In this document: piece after piece, positions 15,491 to 22,757 of the stretch
How positions within the stretch are numbered: position 1 is the stretch's first letter
Layout of the letters: each line of letters opens with the position of its first letter
Source of the DNA: a virus
Direction: 5' to 3' (one strand)
Length of the DNA: 64,000 bases
IMG/VR virus record: IMGVR_UViG_3300005471_000012
Span: 27,149 to 91,148 of that record
Program-made: the position numbers and the translations under genes
The notes under the pieces: generated by a model
What the model saw: the letters and a program-made list of their open reading frames with translations, nothing else
The model's database searches: none
Told to the model about the DNA's origin: nothing

Positions 15491-16096
15491 TCAGCCTTCC
15501 TCGCGTAGCTCGCCGGTCACGTGCAGCGCCCGGCTCCTGGTAACGAATGCGTCGTCGTCACTTTCCGGCCAGCCGAGATAAGTGCCGTCCGTGTCGTGAT
15601 CGCACTCGTGCCACTGGTAGCGGTCCGGGTGTACGGCGACGCGGCGCAACATGAATGTCCAGTCAGCCCGCCATCCGGCTGTACCGAAGTCCGCTTGCCC
15701 GCGGTGCGGGGCATCCAGCCACGCGGGGTCAACCTCAATTACGGTGTAGACCAGCACGCCATCCTCGCGCCGGGCGAAGATCAGCCAGTCGTCGGCGCCG
15801 AGCACCCGGAGGATCGCGGGCGGCATCAGGCCAGCGGGGATCGTGTCGGCCCGCACGTCGTAGAAGCTGTCACCGTAGAACGGCAGGCAGCCGTCAGGCT
15901 CGCCCGCTGAGCTGCTCACAGCCGCCCGGCGGCCATGACGCTCGCCGGGCTTGTCCAGCCACCGCGTGATCGCGTAGCACCGGCCGCCCGTCTTCACGAC
16001 CATGCCCGGGGCGAGCTGTAGCGCGTCAACCGAGCGGTAGCGGATGCGGTCGACCTTGACGCCGAGCGCATCGTACTGGGCGGGCTTCCTGGTCAT
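15491..16096 (-). CDS. Hypothetical protein, 201 residues
   Basis: ATG 16096 overlaps the upstream stop (ATGA). Opening VKVDRIRYRSVDALQLAPGM reads as a small beta barrel, and GRCYAITRWLDKPGERHG follows. Trp-rich C-half (WRADWTFMLRRVAVHPDRYQ). No family recognised. Confidence 0.8.
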   Translation of the reverse strand: MTRKPAQYDALGVKVDRIRYRSVDALQLAPGMVVKTGGRCYAITRWLDKPGERHGRRAAVSSSAGEPDGCLPFYGDSFYDVRADTIPAGLMPPAILRVLGADDWLIFARREDGVLVYTVIEVDPAWLDAPHRGQADFGTAGWRADWTFMLRRVAVHPDRYQWHECDHDTDGTYLGWPESDDDAFVTRSRALHVTGELREEG

Positions 16097-16551
16097 GACT
16101 GCCCCGCCTTCGCCGGCTCGTCGTTGTCGTGCGCGTTCGCCCACTTGCGGGCGGCGCTCTTGCTCGCGGTGTACTCGCTGACCCACGGGCACCGGGTGCA
16201 CCGGGCGTAGAACCCGGCGCGGTTAAGTACGATCTCGCAGTTGACCGTGGTGGCCACGACCGCGGAGCCAGGCCACGCCTGGCCCGCGGCATCCGCCGGC
16301 TCTTGCTCGTGCACGGTCAGCTTCACGGCGGCGATGTTCGCCCGGTAGCTTCCCCGGCGCGGCCGGTCATTGATCACGGGCATCCCCTCCAGCGTGATCC
16401 GCTGGCCCTTGACGGGTGCCTCCGTGAAAGACTTGAGGTAGGTCATGGTGACCGGCCCGGCGTCCCCGCGGTCGATCGTGACCGACAGGAACACGGAGCC
16501 GTGCGCAGTCGTGCGGCGCACCACCCGGGTAACCGTCCCGGTGATCGTCAT
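16093..16551 (-). CDS. Possible OB-fold protein
   Basis: 152 residues. MTITGTVTRVVRRTTAHG then SVFLSVTIDRGD...GPVTMTYLK and GQRITLEGMP give five short strands in the spacing of an OB fold, which would suit single-strand DNA or nucleotide binding. A Cys pair (CTRCPW) and a basic helix end the protein. Family assignment not secure. Confidence 0.78.
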   Translation of the reverse strand: MTITGTVTRVVRRTTAHGSVFLSVTIDRGDAGPVTMTYLKSFTEAPVKGQRITLEGMPVINDRPRRGSYRANIAAVKLTVHEQEPADAAGQAWPGSAVVATTVNCEIVLNRAGFYARCTRCPWVSEYTASKSAARKWANAHDNDEPAKAGQS

Positions 16552-16778
16552 GTCTGCCGCCTCGCCCCGGCCTGCTTCTCGTAGAGCAGGCTGGCGACTT
16601 CATCAGCGCTGTCCATCGTCAGGCCAGCCGCATCGGTGATCAGTTCGATCAGCGCCCGGCTGTACTCGGGGTTGTCTTCGGCCGTACCGGGCCGCGCCAG
16701 CCCCGCGCTGTCAGGTCCCAGCTTGCGTGCCAGCCTGATCAGCTCACCGATGGTGACCCTGCGCGTAGTGTCGATCAT
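16548..16778 (-). CDS. Small hypothetical protein, first gene of its unit
   Basis: 76 residues, ATG 16778 preceded by GGGATGGGAC. Helical (VTIGELIRLARKLGPDSAG, ALIELITDAAGLT). Lies directly behind promoter 16824-16852 and overlaps the next gene (ATGA). Confidence 0.78.
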   Translation of the reverse strand: MIDTTRRVTIGELIRLARKLGPDSAGLARPGTAEDNPEYSRALIELITDAAGLTMDSADEVASLLYEKQAGARRQT

Positions 16779-16823
16779 GACCGTGTCCCATCCCTCTGGC
16801 TAGACTTCCGATCCCTACACGAC

Positions 16824-16852
16824 ACGATACGCCATTAGGCGAAACGTGTCTA
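16824..16852 (-). promoter_or_regulatory. Repeated sigma70-like promoter, copy 4
   Basis: Minus strand TAGACA, spacer CGTTTCGCCTAATGGCG (17), TATCGT. Drives 16778 down to the ATPase ending at 12080. Spacer contains CGCCTAATGGCG, the most dyad-like version in the set. Confidence 0.85.
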
Positions 16853-16952
16853 CCTTTTAGCGTGCCGGATGCCTGCCGTGTTCACCGAACACACGCATGC
16901 TGAACGGCGGCGGCCTCGCGCGAGTGGGCTGGCGCCCGCGCGGGCAGCGGAA

Positions 16953-16983
16953 AGCCCCGCCCGGGGGCTGTCCGGGCGGGGCT
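16953..16983 (-). terminator. Hairpin terminator downstream of the resolvase
   Basis: AGCCCCGCCCGG (16953-16964) pairs perfectly with CCGGGCGGGGCT (16972-16983), loop of seven. On the minus strand it follows the resolvase stop at 17000 and is trailed by TT. It also insulates promoter copy 4. Confidence 0.7.
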
Positions 16984-16999
16984 CCTGGTGGCGTGGTGC

Positions 17000-17584
17000 C
17001 TAGCTGGCCGCCCTAGCCCGCGCTATCGTGCGGTACACGGTCGGCCGCGAGACGTCGAACAGCTCGGCCAGCTCGGTAATGTTGTGGCCGCCGGCCCGGT
17101 GCAGGGTGAGCAGGTGCGCTTGCCTGGTAGCGGACAGCTTGGGCGGCTTGCCCCTGAGGTGCCCTTTGGCCCGTGCGATGGCCATGCCCTCGCGGGTGCG
17201 CATGCGGAGCAGGTCGACCTCGAATTCGGCGAAGATCGCGAGTATGGCGAAGAACATCTTGCCCATCGGGTCGGCCGGGTCGTAGATGGTGCCGCCGAGT
17301 GAGAGTTTCACCCCGCGGGCCGTCAGGTCGTCGGCGATGTCCTGGAAATCGCGCACCGATCGCGCGAGCCGGTCCAGCTTGGGCGTCACGAGCGTGTCCC
17401 CGCTTCGCACGGCGGCTAGCGCTTTGCCTAGTTCCGGCCGGTCGCGGTTGGTGCCGGTTAGCCCGTGGTCCAGGTAGATGCGCCCGGGAGTCACCCCCAG
17501 GTCGCGGAGGGCCGCTTTCTGGGCGGCAAGATCCTGCTTTACGGTACTGCACCGGGCGTAGCCCGTAAGCGTGTCGTTTCCCAT
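17000..17584 (-). CDS. Serine recombinase of the resolvase/invertase family
   Basis: 194 residues from ATG 17584. Catalytic Ser in GYARCSTVKQDLAAQK (about residue 12); further family motifs YLDHGLTGTNRDRPEL, KLDRLARSVRDFQDI and FFAILAIFAEFEVDLLRMRT; C-terminal helix-turn-helix NITELAELFDVSRPTVYRTI. The length is that of small resolvases and invertases (Pin, Hin, Tn3 TnpR), not of large serine integrases. Likely role: resolving multimers of a circular element or inverting a segment. An in-frame GTG at 17626 is rejected because the inverted repeat 17592-17633 would then be coding. Confidence 0.92.
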   Translation of the reverse strand: MGNDTLTGYARCSTVKQDLAAQKAALRDLGVTPGRIYLDHGLTGTNRDRPELGKALAAVRSGDTLVTPKLDRLARSVRDFQDIADDLTARGVKLSLGGTIYDPADPMGKMFFAILAIFAEFEVDLLRMRTREGMAIARAKGHLRGKPPKLSATRQAHLLTLHRAGGHNITELAELFDVSRPTVYRTIARARAAS

Positions 17585-17591
17585 GCGGGGA

Positions 17592-17633
17592 GTGTACGGT
17601 AAGCGGGGCTGAGCGGTCAAATCCACCGTACAC
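17592..17633. promoter_or_regulatory. Inverted repeat upstream of the resolvase gene
   Basis: GTGTACGGT (17592-17600) and ACCGTACAC (17625-17633) are perfect 9-bp arms 24 bases apart, starting eight bases upstream of the resolvase ATG. Arrangement fits a recombinase or repressor binding site (autoregulation or crossover subsite). Confidence 0.6.
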
Positions 17634-17805
17634 CCTATCTGAGACGGTCTTTCGGCAGGTCGGCACCTGACGGCAAGTGCATTTGGCGGCGTCCGCTGAA
17701 GGTTCCCCTACCGGACGCTTCGTAAACGGACATACCGGGCGCCCGTGCGCGGGGCTGAGCGGGCCGGTGCCGAGCCGGCGCCGGCAGGTACCCGGGCATA
17801 CGGAA

Positions 17806-17844
17806 AGCCCGCCGATCGACCGCGTACGGCCAGATCAGCGGGCT
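17806..17844 (-). terminator. Terminator of the 20.6-kb unit
   Basis: AGCCCGC-C-GATC (17806-17817) pairs with GATC-A-GCGGGCT (17833-17844). The inner position is a G-U pair only in the minus-strand RNA, and TTT follows on that strand. It lies 17 bases beyond the stop of the gene at 17861. The rest of 17634-17860 shows no gene. Confidence 0.65.
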
Positions 17845-17860
17845 AGTTCCGGGCGGATGA

Positions 17861-17980
17861 TCAGTTTCTGCCCGCGGTGCGCCGCATCTCGCGCGGCAGG
17901 GTGAGCGACACGAGCCACACGACAGGCCACATGGCCGCGCAGAATGCGGCCAGCAGCCGGCCCGGCTTGTCCGGGCTCAC
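17861..17980 (-). CDS. 39-residue single-pass membrane peptide
   Basis: GTG 17980 overlaps the upstream stop (GTGA), so it is translationally coupled. Sequence begins VSPDKPGRLLAAFCAAMWPV and continues VWLVSLTLPREMRR: one hydrophobic helix of about 20 residues followed by a basic tail. Function unknown; size and shape fit small inner-membrane regulators or toxins. Confidence 0.6.
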   Translation of the reverse strand: MSPDKPGRLLAAFCAAMWPVVWLVSLTLPREMRRTAGRN

Positions 17981-18279
17981 GCTTCGGCGCTCTTGGCGAA
18001 CCGCGCGGCCAGCCATGCCGTGTCCGCCTGGGCGAGCTGCGACCAGGCTAGGTAATCGGCGGGGTCGCCGGTAGCCTGCCAGCGGAGAAACATGGCGTGC
18101 TCGGCGTGGCGGGCCCTGATCGAGTCGGCCAGCAGGTTACGGGCCTGCTTTCGCGAGATGCGCCGGCGTCCGATGTACGGCCGTGCGGTCGCCTCCCGGG
18201 CGGCGTCGCCGGCAGGCGCGTATGCTTGGGCGTGGCGCCCGCGGCGGCCTGCGATCACCGGGCTTGGGCTGGTGGTCAT
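17977..18279 (-). CDS. Hypothetical protein, 100 residues
   Basis: ATG 18279 with AAAGGA upstream. Basic first half (YIGRRRISRKQARNLLADSI) and a helical, Trp-containing second half (YLAWSQLAQADTAWLAARFA). Last conventional gene before the membrane peptide. Confidence 0.75.
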   Translation of the reverse strand: MTTSPSPVIAGRRGRHAQAYAPAGDAAREATARPYIGRRRISRKQARNLLADSIRARHAEHAMFLRWQATGDPADYLAWSQLAQADTAWLAARFAKSAEA

Positions 18280-18377
18280 GGGTCTGGTCCTTTCATCCTT
18301 GGCTAGGATTCCGATCGGCCGGCCTGGCCGTCGCGGCGCCGTCCCGGCAGGACCGGGGCGGCACCGTGACAGCCCGC

Positions 18378-18629
18378 CTAGCGGCTGAGCCGCTTGTCGC
18401 GCTGCTCGTTGTTCTCGCACCGCCAGATGTGGCCGTCCGGGGTTGGCACCCGGACTAGCCGTTTCCCGACGTCGCCGGCCTGGACGTAGCCGATCACGTC
18501 GCCAACGGGGATCAGGCCCTCGGTCGTGCGGATGCGGAGCTTGCCGACGTCATCCGCCGTGATCGTGTAGAACACCCGCTCGGCAGGCCGGGGCTCGGCC
18601 TCGGGCTCGGGCTTGAATATTTCCCGCAT
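18378..18629 (-). CDS. Small hypothetical protein
   Basis: 83 residues, GGAAGG upstream. RVFYTITADDVGKLRIRTTE then IGYVQAGDVGKRLVRV and GHIWRCENNEQRDK read as a small all-beta domain. No family recognised. Confidence 0.78.
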   Translation of the reverse strand: MREIFKPEPEAEPRPAERVFYTITADDVGKLRIRTTEGLIPVGDVIGYVQAGDVGKRLVRVPTPDGHIWRCENNEQRDKRLSR

Positions 18630-18676
18630 GGTCTCTCTGTCCTTCCGTGCCGTGGTGCGGTCGGGATGCCGGGCGG

Positions 18677-18862
18677 TTACCGGCTGTACTTGAGATAGTG
18701 GGCGGGCTTCTCGCCCGTGGTGACCTTGCGGATTGCCGCGTCAATCTCGGCGCGGTTCTCCTGAATGAACTTGCGCATCGACAGGCCCGACGACTGCCAC
18801 CAGTCGTAAAGCCCTTCATCGTTGTTAATCCAGCCCTCCCGGCTGTCGCCACCTCGCGGCAT
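18677..18862 (-). CDS. 61-residue hypothetical protein
   Basis: ATG 18862 after AAAGGAC. LYDWWQSSGLSMRKFIQENR and a basic Tyr-rich tail (GEKPAHYLKYSR). Well-behaved start and spacing; no function. Confidence 0.72.
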   Translation of the reverse strand: MPRGGDSREGWINNDEGLYDWWQSSGLSMRKFIQENRAEIDAAIRKVTTGEKPAHYLKYSR

Positions 18863-18953
18863 CGCTGGCCGTCCTTTCACGCTGGCACCCTGCCAGTCAT
18901 CAGCGCGGGTAGGGTGAGGTTCCCGCGGACGCCGGGCGGGCCGGCGTTTCGGC

Positions 18954-19484
18954 TTAGCGCCCGGGCAGGTAGCGCCTGACCATGTCAAGGAATCCGGCGG
19001 GCAGCTCCCGGACCAGCCACGCCGAGCCGTAGCGGTAGCCGGTGACCGGGCACGGCGGCGTTAGGTCCAGGCTCGGCACCGTGCGGCCGTAGCCGTCCGT
19101 TTCCATGACTGGCGCCACGTGATCGCAGCCGGCCGTCATGCCGTTCAGGTGCCATCCGGCCAGCTTGACTAGCGCGGTTGCCTTGCCGGCGTCGAATCCG
19201 GGCGCGTACCCGGTTAGCTCGGCCAGCGGTTCCACAGTCGCGCCGCCTGACACAATGTCGCGCCAGTCCGGGTGCCAGACTGCGGTTGTGATGGAGAAAT
19301 CCAGCGGCCGCCGCACTTTGCGATGGTCGGTCGTCTCGTATTCGTCGCGCCGGTCCAGGCGTTCCATCGTGACCGTCACGGTAACGCGGAGATTCCGCTT
19401 GTATCCGTAGCCGGTGCCGGGCACCGTGCCCACGTAGACATCCTCACGGCTGAGCGCAATCTCGCCGTTTAGCCCTCTGGTCAT
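18954..19484 (-). CDS. Hypothetical protein, 176 residues
   Basis: ATG 19484 after AAAGGA. Strand-rich N-half (NLRVTVTVTMERLDRR, LDFSITTAVWHPDWRDIVSG) and a C-half with two Cys (AGCDHVAP, PPCPVTGYR). No family recognised. Confidence 0.8.
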   Translation of the reverse strand: MTRGLNGEIALSREDVYVGTVPGTGYGYKRNLRVTVTVTMERLDRRDEYETTDHRKVRRPLDFSITTAVWHPDWRDIVSGGATVEPLAELTGYAPGFDAGKATALVKLAGWHLNGMTAGCDHVAPVMETDGYGRTVPSLDLTPPCPVTGYRYGSAWLVRELPAGFLDMVRRYLPGR

Positions 19485-19530
19485 TTCGTGATCCTTTCCC
19501 GTGCCTGTCTGGGCTGGCTGCCGCTAGCTG

Positions 19531-19713
19531 TTACCCGGCGCTCTCGGTGATGCCGTATTCGCCGATCGTGTTCCCGTTGCCGTCAAGGATCTTGCCTGAG
19601 CCGTGGCCGGCCCGGATGCGCCGCGAGACGTTAGCGACGTAATCCGCCACGGCATCGGGCCCCGATTCGGCCGCCTCGGCATTGTCCAGGTTCATCGTCA
19701 GAGTGAAGATCAT
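19531..19713 (-). CDS. 60-residue hypothetical protein
   Basis: ATG 19713 with GGAGG upstream. MIFTLTMNLDNAEAAESGPD then YVANVSRRIRAGHGSGKILD and NGNTIGEYGITES. The GxxGxIxDxNGNxIGxY pattern is common in small phage proteins of unknown role. Confidence 0.75.
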   Translation of the reverse strand: MIFTLTMNLDNAEAAESGPDAVADYVANVSRRIRAGHGSGKILDGNGNTIGEYGITESAG

Positions 19714-19775
19714 TTTCGTCCGGCCTCCGGTCGTTTGCCCTGCCTTCGTCAGTGCCAGGCGGGCAGTCCTGGCAG

Positions 19776-19794
19776 ACACCCGCGCGGCGGGTGT
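19776..19794 (-). repeat. Intercistronic hairpin
   Basis: ACACCCGC and GCGGGTGT around a three-base loop, seven bases beyond the upstream stop at 19801. No T tract; probably an mRNA-stabilising or attenuating stem. Confidence 0.5.
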
Positions 19795-19800
19795 TTCGGC

Positions 19801-20100
19801 TCAGCCCTCGGCCGGGAAGCAGTCCGCATAGGTGAATTCGGAAGCCTCGGACTTCCACGGAATGTCTATCGTGTCGTCGCCGGACTCGATTGAGGCTTCG
19901 AAGTCGGTCACGTTTGAGAAGTCGCCGGCGTGCGTGTCAAGCCACGCCTGCACCGATTCGCGCGTGATCTTGCCATCGCCGTGCTGGCGCACGTTGTCAA
20001 CGTCATGCCCGCTTAGCTCGTACGTCTGGGCAGCGGTAACGCTCGCCATCCATATGGTCCCGATCACCCGGATAACCGACTTGCGGACCGTGTAGCGCAT
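19801..20100 (-). CDS. Hypothetical protein, 99 residues
   Basis: ATG 20100 after GGAAGG. Starts with a basic strand pair (MRYTVRKSVIRVIGTIWMAS) and continues acidic (FEASIESGDDTIDIPW). Phage early-region composition; no family recognised. Confidence 0.78.
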   Translation of the reverse strand: MRYTVRKSVIRVIGTIWMASVTAAQTYELSGHDVDNVRQHGDGKITRESVQAWLDTHAGDFSNVTDFEASIESGDDTIDIPWKSEASEFTYADCFPAEG

Positions 20101-20169
20101 CGTCTTGCCTTCCGTTCGGTTGCCGCTAGAAACTCCGCACCGCGCGCCGTGGCGCGCGATACGCAACCG

Positions 20170-20592
20170 CTAGGGCGTGCTGTCCTCTGCGGCGAACATT
20201 CCAAGCCGCTCATACTCGGCGGCCAGCCATTCCGCCTCGGCCGCGCTGTACTCCGCCTCGCGGGAAGAGTCGCCTGCATACTCGGAAGCCTCGCCGCGCA
20301 ATGCGAACGACTCGCCAGCGGCGGACAGGAACGATGCGAGCGCCCGTGCCATCTCGGCGTGACCGGCGGGCCGGCCCTGGGGTGACCTGAGGTCGGACCC
20401 TTCGAGCACTGTCCGCCCGTCGGCCACGACCAGGTAATCCCATCCGTTGCCGGCGTACGCCTTGCCTACGGTGCCGCCACCGTGCGCCGACAGGTAGAGC
20501 GAGATCTCGCCGGCGCCGGCCATGATCGGCGGTACCTCTACCGCGTACTCATGCTCGCTAGCGTCGTATCCGTAGATTTGCTGTCCGGTCAT
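20170..20592 (-). CDS. Hypothetical protein, first gene of its unit
   Basis: 140 residues, ATG 20592 after GGAGG. N-half beta (EISLYLSAHGGGTVGKAYAG, WDYLVVADGRTVLEG), C-half acidic helix (EYSAAEAEWLAAEYERLG). Directly behind promoter 20623-20651. Confidence 0.8.
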   Translation of the reverse strand: MTGQQIYGYDASEHEYAVEVPPIMAGAGEISLYLSAHGGGTVGKAYAGNGWDYLVVADGRTVLEGSDLRSPQGRPAGHAEMARALASFLSAAGESFALRGEASEYAGDSSREAEYSAAEAEWLAAEYERLGMFAAEDSTP

Positions 20593-20622
20593 GACATCCT
20601 CCGTTGCTCTGCCTATATCGCC

Positions 20623-20651
20623 ATGATACACGGTTAGGCGAATGGCGTCTA
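20623..20651 (-). promoter_or_regulatory. Repeated sigma70-like promoter, copy 5
   Basis: Minus strand TAGACG, spacer CCATTCGCCTAACCGTG (17), TATCAT. The TAG stop of the upstream gene (20649-20651) again forms the start of the -35 box. Confidence 0.82.
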
Positions 20652-20843
20652 GTTGTTAGGCGTGGTGACCAGCCATCGCGCGGCATCGTCGCGCGTGACC
20701 TCATGTAGCCGGCTGTTGCCGTCCGTCACTGTGAGGCGCCGGCCGTGCGCATGCACCGCGGCAACAGTGACAGGCCCGTGAGCTGCCGTCTCGACAGTCG
20801 CGCCTATCGCCGGCTGCCGGACGCGGCGGGTACGTGCTGCCAT
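20649..20843 (-). CDS. 64-residue hypothetical protein
   Basis: ATG 20843, eight bases after GGAG. Strand-rich (IGATVETAAHGPVTVAAVHA, RRLTVTDGNSRLHEV) and basic at the start; could be a small SH3-like barrel. Last gene of the unit from 22758-22786. Confidence 0.72.
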   Translation of the reverse strand: MAARTRRVRQPAIGATVETAAHGPVTVAAVHAHGRRLTVTDGNSRLHEVTRDDAARWLVTTPNN

Positions 20844-20902
20844 GCTGATCACTCCGTTTCGCTGGTCTCGAACGGGCCGGACTGTCCGGCCGGCCCGGTA
20901 GC

Positions 20903-21208
20903 TCAGCCGCGCGGCTGGATCGCGGCGTGATTCTTCCGGTAGGTGAACGCGCGGAAACGCACGATCGGCGGATCATCATCTGTCGCGACAGATGAGCCGG
21001 ACACGGTCTCAACTGACACGTACCCGGTAACAGTCTTGCCGTGCACCTCCACTGCGGCGGGAACACTAAAATACGTGTCCGCCGTTGCCGCTATGCGCTT
21101 GAGCGCGCGAACCTTACCGTCAGCGCATTCCGCCCGCCCGCCCGTGAAAACATCCCACATGCCGCCGGTAGTGAGACTTGTACCGTTCGCATACTGCCTG
21201 ATTCCCAT
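20903..21208 (-). CDS. Hypothetical protein, 101 residues
   Basis: ATG 21208 behind GGAGGTTAGGGCA, a leader shared with three neighbours. Strand-rich, basic C-terminus (IVRFRAFTYRKNHAAIQP). No family recognised. Confidence 0.76.
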   Translation of the reverse strand: MGIRQYANGTSLTTGGMWDVFTGGRAECADGKVRALKRIAATADTYFSVPAAVEVHGKTVTGYVSVETVSGSSVATDDDPPIVRFRAFTYRKNHAAIQPRG

Positions 21209-21283
21209 TGCCCTAACCTCCGGTTGCGTTGCCCGTAATGATCAGTCCGGCCACGTGCCAGCGTTCAGAACGCGGCCGGGAGC

Positions 21284-21550
21284 TCACGGCGAGACGGATG
21301 CGCTATCCGGCAGGTACTGACGTACGCGATTGATGAAAACGCGGTGCGCTTCGGCCTGGTCGGCGAAGATCTTTGCCGGCCACCTCGGGTCGGTTTCGTC
21401 GCCGTGTGCCGTGACGTTGCGAGAGCTGATCTGCACTAGCGCGCGGCCATCGGGATGCACCGCGTAAAAGATCCGCGCGGAACCTCCGCCAGTGTGATCC
21501 TCGAACACGCCAAGGATCTTGAATCCTTGTATCCGCTGGTATTGCTCCAC
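21284..21550 (-). CDS. Hypothetical protein, 88 residues
   Basis: GTG 21550 after GGAGG. Alternating strands (FKILGVFEDHTGGGSARIFY, RALVQISSRNVTAHG) then a helix (DQAEAHRVFINRVRQYL). No family recognised. Confidence 0.76.
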   Translation of the reverse strand: MEQYQRIQGFKILGVFEDHTGGGSARIFYAVHPDGRALVQISSRNVTAHGDETDPRWPAKIFADQAEAHRVFINRVRQYLPDSASVSP

Positions 21551-21578
21551 TGCTCTGACCTCCGTTGCCCTGTACCTC

Positions 21579-21600
21579 GCACCGTACGGTCGGACGGTGC
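21579..21600 (-). repeat. Intercistronic repeat with hairpin, copy A
   Basis: GCACCGT (21579-21585) pairs with ACGGTGC (21594-21600). The flanking sequence TCGCACCGTACGGTCG...ACGGTGCGCCATG recurs almost unchanged at 22001-22030. Confidence 0.55.
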
Positions 21601-21643
21601 GCCATGGCCGGCGCCAGACTGGGGAGGCTGGCGCCCGCCATGA

Positions 21644-21976
21644 TCAGCTTGTGATTTTCCAGAACGATACGGCGTGACGTTCGCCGCCGAGATTGCTGCC
21701 GCACACATCGCAGGCGGACCAGCTGAACGACTCTGTCTCGCAGTCGCACTCGCTGCCAGCCTCGCCGGCCGTCTGGCCGTCAAAGTCGTCCGTGCATGAG
21801 TGCTCGCTGCGGAGTAGCCCTAGCGTGATCCTGTAGCCGGCGTTGCGCGTGTCAATCTCTGCCTGCCAGGCGGTAACGTGCGCCGCGCTCCAATCGGCCG
21901 GCGTCTCGCCGTTTGCCAGCAAAAACAGGCAGTCCGTGCACGCCCAACCGCTGCACGTGTACTCATCTGTTGCCAT
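21644..21976 (-). CDS. Cysteine-rich hypothetical protein
   Basis: 110 residues, ATG 21976 behind GGAGGTAAGGCA. CSGWACTDCLFLLANGETPA at the start and CDCETESF...CDVCGSNLGG at the end form a probable zinc site. RITLGLLRSEHSCTDDFDG in between. Similar small proteins are frequent in actinophages. Confidence 0.78.
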   Translation of the reverse strand: MATDEYTCSGWACTDCLFLLANGETPADWSAAHVTAWQAEIDTRNAGYRITLGLLRSEHSCTDDFDGQTAGEAGSECDCETESFSWSACDVCGSNLGGERHAVSFWKITS

Positions 21977-22002
21977 TGCCTTACCTCCGTTGCCCTGCAC
22001 TC

Positions 22003-22024
22003 GCACCGTACGGTCGCACGGTGC
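22003..22024 (-). repeat. Intercistronic repeat with hairpin, copy B
   Basis: GCACCGT (22003-22009) and ACGGTGC (22018-22024), in the same setting as copy A: just upstream of a GGAGGTAAGGCA leader and start codon. Confidence 0.55.
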
Positions 22025-22073
22025 GCCATGAAGCGCGGCAGGCCTGCCGGACTGTCACGCAACATGATCAGCG

Positions 22074-22358
22074 TTAGGCGTTCGGGTTGGGGCCCGTCCG
22101 CCATGCGTAGGCCGGCGAGATACGGCCAATGCCGGCCCGGTAGTGATGCTTGGAACGCGGCACGATGCGAGCGGCATAGTTGCCGGCGATGACCTCGCCG
22201 CGCCGGTAGGCACCGCGCGTTGCCGTGACCTTAACGGTGATACTGCCGGACAGTTCGTGTCCGGCAGCTCCGGCAACTACCTCGGTAACCTTTACCGGCA
22301 CCATGCCGTTACGCATCGTGTCGATATACGCCAACTCGCCTGCATAGTGGTCAGTCAT
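22074..22358 (-). CDS. Hypothetical protein, 94 residues
   Basis: ATG 22358 behind GGAGGTAGGGCA. Beta-rich: VPVKVTEVVAGAAGHELSGS, ITVKVTATRGAYRRGEVIAG. Looks like a small barrel. No family recognised. Confidence 0.77.
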   Translation of the reverse strand: MTDHYAGELAYIDTMRNGMVPVKVTEVVAGAAGHELSGSITVKVTATRGAYRRGEVIAGNYAARIVPRSKHHYRAGIGRISPAYAWRTGPNPNA

Positions 22359-22393
22359 TGCCCTACCTCCGTTGCGTTGCCGTATCGATCACG

Positions 22394-22418
22394 GCCGGCA
22401 CGTGCGAGACGTGCCGGC
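22394..22418 (-). repeat. Perfect 10-bp intercistronic hairpin
   Basis: GCCGGCACGT (22394-22403) and ACGTGCCGGC (22409-22418), loop GCGAG, between the genes ending at 22426 and starting at 22358. Confidence 0.55.
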
Positions 22419-22425
22419 GAGTCCG

Positions 22426-22725
22426 CTACGCCGACTCTGAGCAGTCATCCTCAGCGCACGACGTAACCCACCAGGCGGTAGGTATGTCATGCGCCGAGTC
22501 GGGGTTCGTCGCCGTGTAGACCAGGAAGTCCTGACCTGCCGTTGCGCCGTGAATCGCAGTGTGCGCTTCGAGGTACTGTTCGTCCGTGCCGTCATCCCAT
22601 GCGCGCTCAAGATCCTCACGCAGAGCTGACAGCGCATCGGACCAATCCGCGTACGGGTAGCCCGCATCATCCGACTCGGGCAGGTAGCCTGCCACGTTGT
22701 GGCCAGCGTGCCAGTGCATCGCCAT
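22426..22725 (-). CDS. Hypothetical protein, first gene of the minus arm
   Basis: 99 residues, ATG 22725 behind GGAGGTAAGGCA. MAMHWHAGHNVAGYLPESDD then an acidic helical stretch (WSDALSALREDLERAWDD) and a C-terminal Cys pair (SCAEDDCSES). Related in style to short acidic antirestriction-type proteins, without a clear family. Confidence 0.78.
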   Translation of the reverse strand: MAMHWHAGHNVAGYLPESDDAGYPYADWSDALSALREDLERAWDDGTDEQYLEAHTAIHGATAGQDFLVYTATNPDSAHDIPTAWWVTSCAEDDCSESA

Positions 22726-22757
22726 TGCCTTACCTCCGTTGCTTGCCGATACTCGGC

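Noticed and set aside
17000-17584. Integrase reading of the serine recombinase
   Set aside because: At 194 residues it lacks the large C-terminal DNA-binding domains of serine integrases.
17677-17904. 75-codon plus frame beside the resolvase
   Set aside because: Overlaps the terminator and the membrane peptide and has no coding character.
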